DNA from: Nonomuraea jabiensis
GTDB taxonomy: Bacteria > Actinomycetota > Actinomycetes > Streptosporangiales > Streptosporangiaceae
Direction of reading: 5' to 3'
NCBI RefSeq assembly: GCF_014204795.1
Contig: NZ_JACHMB010000001.1
Location: 11,172,501-11,236,500, forward strand
DNA length: 64,000 nucleotides
Shown here: piece after piece, positions 58,445 through 64,000 of the stretch
Numbering within the stretch: position 1 is the first letter of the stretch
Layout: every line of letters begins with the position of its first letter
Notes under the pieces: model-generated
The model's input: only the letters and a program-made list of their open reading frames with translations
Databases searched by the model: none
What the model was told of the DNA's origin: nothing
Program-made: the position numbers and the translations under genes

Positions 58445-61400
58445 TCAGGCCAGGTCGGCGAGGAGCCGTGCGCTCTGACCGGCCCAGTGGTCCAGCCCGT
58501 GACGCAGGTGCGTCTCGTGCGCCTGCCGGGCGTGGGCGCGCGCCTGCTCCACCTCACCCATGGCTCTGGCCAGCTCCGCCAGGACCAGGTGCATGGAGCC
58601 CCAACCCGCCGCGCCCATGCCGCTGACGACCAGCCGCCCCGAGTACGGCGCGAGTCTGGCGTACAGGTCCGCCGGCTCGGGGACGCCCAGCCGGGCGGCC
58701 ACGTACCCCCACACGACGGTCAGGAACTCCGTGGACCAGTCGTCGCGGATCTCGGTGCCCCAGCGGGCGACCAGTTCGCGCGCCAGAGCGCGGTCGTCCG
58801 CGTCGAGCGCGGCCAGCATCGCCACGGGCCGCAGCGGCACCATGCCGGGATGCTCGGCCCTCGCCACCAGCTCGCCGAGCAGCTCGCCCGTCCTGCCCCG
58901 CGCCCAGCGGCAGGTGAACAGGGTGATCAGGCCCGGGAAGTCGGGCGCCCACATGCTGGAGCCGTCCAGCAGCGCGGTGAACTCCCCGGCGAGCCGTTCG
59001 GCCTCCTCCCACCGGCCCTGGAGGGTACGGCCGGCGGCCTCGGCGATGCGCACCATCGCCTCCGGCTCGGGGCGGCGTACCTCACCCAGCAGGCGCTCGC
59101 AGCGCGCGAGGTCCCGCTCCCACTCCGCCAGCTCACCGTCCCTCAGCAGATGCGCCATGCGGAACACGCGCGCCACGACTTCCGCCCCCGCCGGCAGGCC
59201 GGGCACGGCCAGCATCTCCTCGGTGGCGCTCCTGCGCTCGCGCTCCCGCTCGGGCACCCAGGCGGCGATCACGTAGTTGTTCAGCACGCGCGTCAGCAGG
59301 GCGGGATCCCCGACCGTGCGGGCGACGGCGACGGCCTCGGCGGCCAGCCGCTCGCCCTCGGTTCGCCGCGTGCCCGAGTAGTAGAGCTCGACGCCGAGCG
59401 TGCCGAGCAGGGCGGCGCGGTCACGGTCGTCGAGCGGCTCGGCGAGGAGATTCTCCAGCAGGGCCGCCATGCGCTCGTCGGACTCTCCGTAGGCGCGCCA
59501 GTTCCACACCGCGAGCTCGCCGAAGACGACGATCGCCGAGACCAGCGCAGCCCTGTCGCCGAGGTCGGCGGCGATCCGGATGGCCTCGTCCAGCGCCGTC
59601 CGCGCCCCCTCCACGTCGCCCACGGCCCGCAACGCCCGTCCGAGCCCGATGAGCAGCTCATGGCGGCGGCGCACGTCGGCCGCGTCCAGCACGTCGAGCG
59701 CCCTGCGCCAGAAGCCGACCGCCTCGTCGTAGGCGTGCTGGTCCGCCGAGCGGCGCGCGGCCCTGACCGCGTAGTCGACCGCCTTGGCCGCCCCTCCCAC
59801 GCGGGAGGCCGCGCCGAAGTGGTGGGCCAGCACGGACGCCTCCACGCCGGGGAACGACTCCAGCGCCTCACCGGCCCGCAGGTGCAGCCGGGCCCTGCCC
59901 AGCCGGCCCAGCTCGGCGTACAGGGCGTCCCTCACCAGAGCGTGGGAGAATCGGTAGTCGAAACCGTCGGGCAGCTCCATCAGCAGCCCGCTCGCCACGG
60001 CCGGTTCGAGCAGCGACATGACCTCCTCGGGCGGCCGGGCGCCCACCGCCGCCAGCACGTCGAAGCCCACCTCGCGGCCGAGGACGGCGGCGCAGCGCAG
60101 CAGGTCCTGGGTCGGCTCGGGCAGGCGCGCGACCCGGCGTCCGATCACCTCGCGCACCCCGGCCGGGACGCCCAGGGAGGCGGCGTCCAGCCGGTGTTCG
60201 CTGTCCAGCAGGCGAAACAGCTCGTTCAGGAAGAACGGGTTGCCGCCGGTCCTGTCGTGCAGCACGGCGGCGAGCGCGGGGTCGGTGAGGTCGCGCCGCG
60301 AGAGATAGGCCGAGACCTCCTCCCGGGTGAAGGGCGCCGGCGCCAGGCGTTCGGTGCCGGGCTCCCGCACCAGCCGGCCGAGGGTGTCGCGCAGTTGCTC
60401 GGGATCGCCTCCCGGCTCGGGCCGCAGCGTCGCCAGGATCAGGACGGGGGCGCGGTGCAGGTGAGCGGCCAGGAAGGAGAGCAGCCGCAGCGACGAGGCG
60501 TCGGCCCAGTGCAGGTCGTCCAGCACGACCAGCCGGGGCTCGCCGGAGGCCGTCAGCTCCTTCAGGACCCGCTCGTGCAGCCCGAACAGCGCCGTGTCGG
60601 GGTCGCCGCCGCCCGTCCGCGCCTCGCCGCTCAGCAGGCGCAGCGCGCCGGCCGTGTCCTGGCCGAACGAGCCCAGCACCTGCAGCCACGGCCAGAACGC
60701 GGGCGCGCCGGTGTCCTCGGCGCAGCGCCCCCACGCGGTGGCCAGCCCGCGGGCCTCGGCCTCGTCGACGGCGGCCTGGGCGAGGCGGGTCTTTCCGATC
60801 CCCGCCTCGCCCGTGACCAGCAGGACACCGCCCCGGCCGCGCCGGGTCCCCGCGAGGCGCTCGGCGATGAGGCGTAGCATCTCCTCCCGGGCGATGAGGC
60901 CGTCCGTGGCCTGCGGCGGCGAGACTGCCGGCTCCCGCACCTCCACGCGGGCCGGTCCGGGCACGGCCGCGGCCAGCTCGGGGGACTGGGCGAACACCGC
61001 CTGCTCCAGCGTGCGCAGCCCCTCACCGGGTTCGAGGCCGAGCTCGTCGGCGAGCAGGGCCCGGACCCTGCGCAGCGCCGCGAGCGCGTCCGCCTGGCGT
61101 CCGGCGCGGTAGAGCGCGAGCACCAGAAGCCTCCACAGCCGTTCCCGGAACGGCTGCGCCTCCACCAGGCGCTCCAGGTCGGGGACGCACGCCGCGCCCT
61201 CGCCGAGCGCCAGCCGCGCCTCGAACCGGTCCTCCATCGCCGTGGCGCGCAGCTCCTCCAGGCGCGCCGCGACCGGCTGGGCGAACCCGTACCCGGCGAA
61301 CTCGGCGAGCGGCTCGCCGCGCCAGGTGGCCAGGGCCCGGTCGAGATGGCGCAGCGCCATGGCGTGCTCACCGAGGCCAAGCGCCCGGCTGCCGTCCTCG

Positions 61401-61735
61401 GCCCACGTGCTGAACCGGATGAGGTCCACCTGTCCCGGCGGGACGGACAGCAGGTAGCCGGGCTCGCGGGTCACGAGGACCGCCGCCGGCGTGCGGGGCG
61501 GCCGGTCCGGCTCCAGCGCCTTGCGCAGCTTGGCGATGTAGACCTGGAGCGACCCCATGGCGCTGGACGGGGGCTCGCCCGACCACAGCTCGTCGATCAG
61601 CCGGTCGAGCGACACGATCCGGCCGGGTTCGAGCGCCAGCATCGCGAGCACCGCACGCTGTTTGCGGGTGCCGAGCTCGACAGGCCGCCCGTGCGCGTCG
61701 AGGACTTCCAGCGGGCCGAGCAAGCGAAAGTCCAT
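58445..61735 (-). CDS. AfsR-like regulator: SARP/BTAD + AAA ATPase + TPR
   Basis: 1096 residues. N-terminal OmpR-type winged helix (1-95; L-L-G-P-L-E-V), BTAD (about 100-245, ending D-E-L-G-L-E-P-G), then a AAA domain with Walker A G-E-A-G-I-G-K-T near 308 and Walker B L-V-V-L-D-D-L-H-W-A-D near 405, and about 500 residues of TPR-like helices. AfsR-type proteins are pleiotropic activators of secondary metabolism. Divergent from the flavin oxidase gene, a possible target. Confidence 0.93.
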   Translation of the reverse strand: MDFRLLGPLEVLDAHGRPVELGTRKQRAVLAMLALEPGRIVSLDRLIDELWSGEPPSSAMGSLQVYIAKLRKALEPDRPPRTPAAVLVTREPGYLLSVPPGQVDLIRFSTWAEDGSRALGLGEHAMALRHLDRALATWRGEPLAEFAGYGFAQPVAARLEELRATAMEDRFEARLALGEGAACVPDLERLVEAQPFRERLWRLLVLALYRAGRQADALAALRRVRALLADELGLEPGEGLRTLEQAVFAQSPELAAAVPGPARVEVREPAVSPPQATDGLIAREEMLRLIAERLAGTRRGRGGVLLVTGEAGIGKTRLAQAAVDEAEARGLATAWGRCAEDTGAPAFWPWLQVLGSFGQDTAGALRLLSGEARTGGGDPDTALFGLHERVLKELTASGEPRLVVLDDLHWADASSLRLLSFLAAHLHRAPVLILATLRPEPGGDPEQLRDTLGRLVREPGTERLAPAPFTREEVSAYLSRRDLTDPALAAVLHDRTGGNPFFLNELFRLLDSEHRLDAASLGVPAGVREVIGRRVARLPEPTQDLLRCAAVLGREVGFDVLAAVGARPPEEVMSLLEPAVASGLLMELPDGFDYRFSHALVRDALYAELGRLGRARLHLRAGEALESFPGVEASVLAHHFGAASRVGGAAKAVDYAVRAARRSADQHAYDEAVGFWRRALDVLDAADVRRRHELLIGLGRALRAVGDVEGARTALDEAIRIAADLGDRAALVSAIVVFGELAVWNWRAYGESDERMAALLENLLAEPLDDRDRAALLGTLGVELYYSGTRRTEGERLAAEAVAVARTVGDPALLTRVLNNYVIAAWVPERERERRSATEEMLAVPGLPAGAEVVARVFRMAHLLRDGELAEWERDLARCERLLGEVRRPEPEAMVRIAEAAGRTLQGRWEEAERLAGEFTALLDGSSMWAPDFPGLITLFTCRWARGRTGELLGELVARAEHPGMVPLRPVAMLAALDADDRALARELVARWGTEIRDDWSTEFLTVVWGYVAARLGVPEPADLYARLAPYSGRLVVSGMGAAGWGSMHLVLAELARAMGEVEQARAHARQAHETHLRHGLDHWAGQSARLLADLA

Positions 61736-61926
61736 GGCTCCTCATCGCTCATGTTCATCCGGCGAACCAGCGTAAGGGCACGTCCGGCGGAGAGGAAACG
61801 AACCTTCTGTCCGGAATGAGGCAGGCGACCTGTGCGGATGGGGCAGGCCGGCGACAAGTCGCGGACAGGTCCTTCCCAAGTGCCGCGCCGCATCGTGGAG
61901 CGACGACGGCAACAGGAGGAGAAACA

Positions 61927-63285
61927 GTGACATCTCACGAGACGGGTCTTCGGCGGGCGGTACGCGGGCAGGTGCTGGTGCCGGGAGACGACGGTTTCGA
62001 CGCTGCCCGGCTGGCCTGGAACCGGGCCGTCGAGCAGAAGGTGAGCGCGGTGGTACGGGTCGAGGACGCGGCCGACGCGGCCGCCGTGGTCAGCTACGCG
62101 AAGTTGGCCGGGCTGGGCGTGGCCGTCCAGCCCGGCGGTCACGGCGCCGGTGACGGGCTCGACGGCCAGATCCTCGTACGGACCGGCCGGATGCGCGGCG
62201 TGGACATCCGGCCGGGCGAGCGGGTGGCGCGCGTCGAAGCCGGCGTCCAGTGGGGCGAGCTGCTGGCCGCCGCGGCCGAGCACGGCCTCACCGGCCTGGC
62301 CGGCAGCTCCCCGGTGGTGAGCGTGACCGGCTACACCCTCGGCGGCGGGATCAGCTGGTTCGGCCGCTCGTACGGCCTGGCGGCCAACGGCGTCCGCGCC
62401 TTCGAGGTGGTCGACGCCGACGGCGCCCGCGCGCGGGTCACCGCCGCGTCCGACCCGGAGCTGTTCTGGGCGCTGCGCGGAGGGGGCGGCGACTTCGCGC
62501 TGGTGACCGCGATGGAGATCGGGCTGTTCCCCGCTCCGCACCTGTACGGCGGAGCCGTCATCTGGCCCGTCGCCCGCGCGGAGCAGGTCCTCGCGGCCTT
62601 CCGTGAGATCACGGCGACGGCTCCCGAGGAGCTCACCCTGTGGTTCACGCTCATGCGCTTCCCGCCGCTGCGCGAGCTGCCCGAACCGTTGCGCGGGCTG
62701 TCGGCGGTGGCGGTGCACGCCGCGTACCTCGGGGAGGAGGCGGCGGGGCGGGCCCTGCTCGCCCCGCTCGGCCGGGCCGGTGCTCCGCTCCTCGACACCC
62801 GCGGCCCGCTGCCGGCGCACGCGCTGGGCGCCATCGCCGCCGAGCCGACCGAGCCCAAGGCCGGCCTGCTGCGCGCGGAGCTCGTCACCGACCTCGACGA
62901 CGCCTGCGCCGCCGCGCTGCTCGGCACGGCGGCGGACGGGTCCGTCGCCCCGCTGACCGCCGTGCAGGTGCGGCACCTCGGCGGGGCGCTGAGCCGTCCC
63001 GTCCTGAACGGCGGCGCCTGCGGGCACCTCGCCGAGCCGTACGCGCTGAGCATGCTGGGGGCCGCCGACACGCCGCAGGTCGCCGCCGCCGTCAAGGAGC
63101 GGCAGGCCGCGCTCTCCAGGGCCATGATCCCCCACACCAGCGGACGCAAGCCGTACACGCTGCTCGGCCACGGGGAGAAGGCCGCGGCGGCGTTCCCGGG
63201 CGACGTGCTGGCGCGGCTGCGCGACGTCAAGCGCCGCCGCGACCCGTACGGCGTCTTCCGCAGCAACTTCCCCGTCCAGGCCTGA
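61927..63285 (+). CDS. FAD-linked oxidoreductase, BBE-like
   Basis: 452 residues from a GTG at 61927 right after AGGAGGAG. PCMH-type FAD domain with Q-P-G-G-H-G near 66-71, where the His is the usual 8-alpha FAD attachment residue. The second attachment, a Cys, is replaced in G-Y-T-L-G-G-G, so attachment is probably single. C-terminal BBE tail R-R-R-D-P-Y-G-V-F-R. Such enzymes oxidise sugars, alcohols or antibiotic intermediates. Divergent from the AfsR-like gene. Confidence 0.9.
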   Translation: MTSHETGLRRAVRGQVLVPGDDGFDAARLAWNRAVEQKVSAVVRVEDAADAAAVVSYAKLAGLGVAVQPGGHGAGDGLDGQILVRTGRMRGVDIRPGERVARVEAGVQWGELLAAAAEHGLTGLAGSSPVVSVTGYTLGGGISWFGRSYGLAANGVRAFEVVDADGARARVTAASDPELFWALRGGGGDFALVTAMEIGLFPAPHLYGGAVIWPVARAEQVLAAFREITATAPEELTLWFTLMRFPPLRELPEPLRGLSAVAVHAAYLGEEAAGRALLAPLGRAGAPLLDTRGPLPAHALGAIAAEPTEPKAGLLRAELVTDLDDACAAALLGTAADGSVAPLTAVQVRHLGGALSRPVLNGGACGHLAEPYALSMLGAADTPQVAAAVKERQAALSRAMIPHTSGRKPYTLLGHGEKAAAAFPGDVLARLRDVKRRRDPYGVFRSNFPVQA

Positions 63286-63484
63286 TGCCGACCCCGCTCG
63301 CCTTCCGTGTTTCGCCCACCGACCCCAGAGGGAGGGACGCCGGCGACGCGGCAGCGTGCCGCGCGTGGAACGGATCGACGACGGCCCCGGAAGGCAGTAT
63401 GAACAGTCCGAGAACGGCCCGTGACGGAGCGTGTGGGAGGGGGTTCGTGCGGCGCTCGGAAGGCGCCGATCCGTGCAGGGACGG

Positions 63485-63769
63485 CTAGAAGGTGCCGGCG
63501 GCCAAGGCGAGCGCGGCGGCGGCCTCGTGGCGGAGCACCATGATCAAAAGTGTGGCGACCAGCGTGGCTATGAGCAGCCAGCTGATCAGGATGATGACCG
63601 TCGAGCGGCGCGGCCGCCGCCTGCGGCCCGGTTGTCCCTTGGCCTTCGCCTCGCTGCGACGCACCCGCTCGTTGAACGACTCCAGTCGTGCGACGAGTCG
63701 CGGATCGTCGGCGACGAGGTGCTGCTCAATCTGGGCCAGCATCCGCTCCTCGTCCTGCGACCAGGCCAT
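63485..63769 (-). CDS. DUF3040 small membrane protein
   Basis: 94 residues from the ATG at 63769 (GGGAGG upstream). N-terminal S-x-D-E-E-R-M-L-A-Q-I-E-Q-H-L-V-A-D-D-P-R typical of DUF3040, a basic linker, and a hydrophobic helix at about 57-78. Function unknown. The 200 bases between 63286 and 63484 hold no gene. Confidence 0.8.
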   Translation of the reverse strand: MAWSQDEERMLAQIEQHLVADDPRLVARLESFNERVRRSEAKAKGQPGRRRRPRRSTVIILISWLLIATLVATLLIMVLRHEAAAALALAAGTF

Positions 63770-63879
63770 AGGCGCACCTCCCGAACGCAAGCTCTGCGAC
63801 GTCTTTCTGCCCAACCCTGAAGATCATTAGCCCCCGCCTGACCAGGTAATTGCAACCTCTTTTCGGTTTGCGATCATGC

Positions 63880-63895
63880 TCGAACTGCTGTTCTA
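63880..63895. promoter_or_regulatory. LexA (SOS) box
   Basis: TCGAAC-tgct-GTTCTA matches the actinobacterial/Bacillus-type SOS consensus TCGAAC-N4-GTTCGA at 11 of 12 positions, nine bases before the radical-SAM start. Confidence 0.8.
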
Positions 63896-63903
63896 ATCAT
63901 GGC

Positions 63904-64000
63904 ATGCGCTGGGACAACCTGCGCCTGGCCGGGTCCGGTCAGGACGATCCGGCCATGCCGCTGTTCGCTCGCGGCGCGGTCACCCGCACGTTCGACACGC
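63904..64000 (+). CDS. Rv2578c-like radical SAM protein, 5' end only
   Basis: 32 codons from the ATG at 63904 run off the window. M-R-W-D-N near the start and G-A-V-T-R-T-F-D-T at the edge resemble the N-terminus of the Rv2578c/SplB-like radical SAM family. The cysteine cluster is beyond the window, so the assignment is tentative. The LexA box directly upstream suggests induction by DNA damage. Confidence 0.6.
   Translation, partial: MRWDNLRLAGSGQDDPAMPLFARGAVTRTFDT

Overview
High-GC, codon-biased DNA with GTG/TTG starts, SARP/AfsR and LAL regulators and many 4-nt gene overlaps points to a filamentous actinomycete. The flavour is Streptosporangiales/Nonomuraea-like, but this is inferred from gene content, not from a search. 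The window is a mosaic of accessory and housekeeping genes.

Bases 1-7.75 kb are a class II lanthipeptide locus: the 3' part of lanM, a C39-peptidase ABC exporter (lanT), three different mersacidin-type precursor genes (two after lanT, one beyond the regulator) and a large LuxR/LAL regulator on the opposite strand. Next come a GntR-MFS-RraA operon (7.85-10.2 kb), a GH43-like protein, a secreted RlpA-like protein behind a long structured leader, and a GH42 beta-galactosidase facing a LacI regulator with shared operator-like sites. From 15.5 to 25 kb lie Nudix, adenosine-deaminase-like, hydrolase, methyltransferase, RpoD-family sigma factor, wax-ester/DGAT acyltransferase, AlkZ-type DNA glycosylase, PLP enzyme and SARP genes.

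A TnpB-only IS (25.3-26.7 kb, IS608-type TTAC/TCAA ends) precedes an acetolactate-synthase pseudogene. SulP permease, TetR plus HelD/HelR-like RNA polymerase helicase, PadR plus hydrolase, and a lipoprotein/adaptor/ATPase/permease efflux operon divergent from a two-component system fill 29-41.7 kb. The most striking locus is 42.4-44.4 kb: a Ro60 orthologue (TROVE + vWA) preceded on the same strand by two tandem Y RNAs of the YrlA type. Each has a perfect closing stem, the GTCGAAG / GGTTAYC Ro-binding elements and a circularly permuted tRNA-like module. Beyond it is a second structured RNA candidate with its own terminator just ahead of a TTG-started plsC, then a penicillin-binding protein and an M24 peptidase.

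A second TnpB element (48.75-50.15 kb) sits between a stop codon and a tetR start. The rest holds a TetR/glycosyltransferase pair with two palindromic operators, a MerR gene, an NB-ARC/TPR protein, a 36-unit 14-bp minisatellite, a GntR-OsmC operon, an AfsR-like giant regulator, a BBE-like oxidase and, at the right edge, a LexA box in front of a radical-SAM gene. Several intergenic regions carry degenerate tandem repeats.
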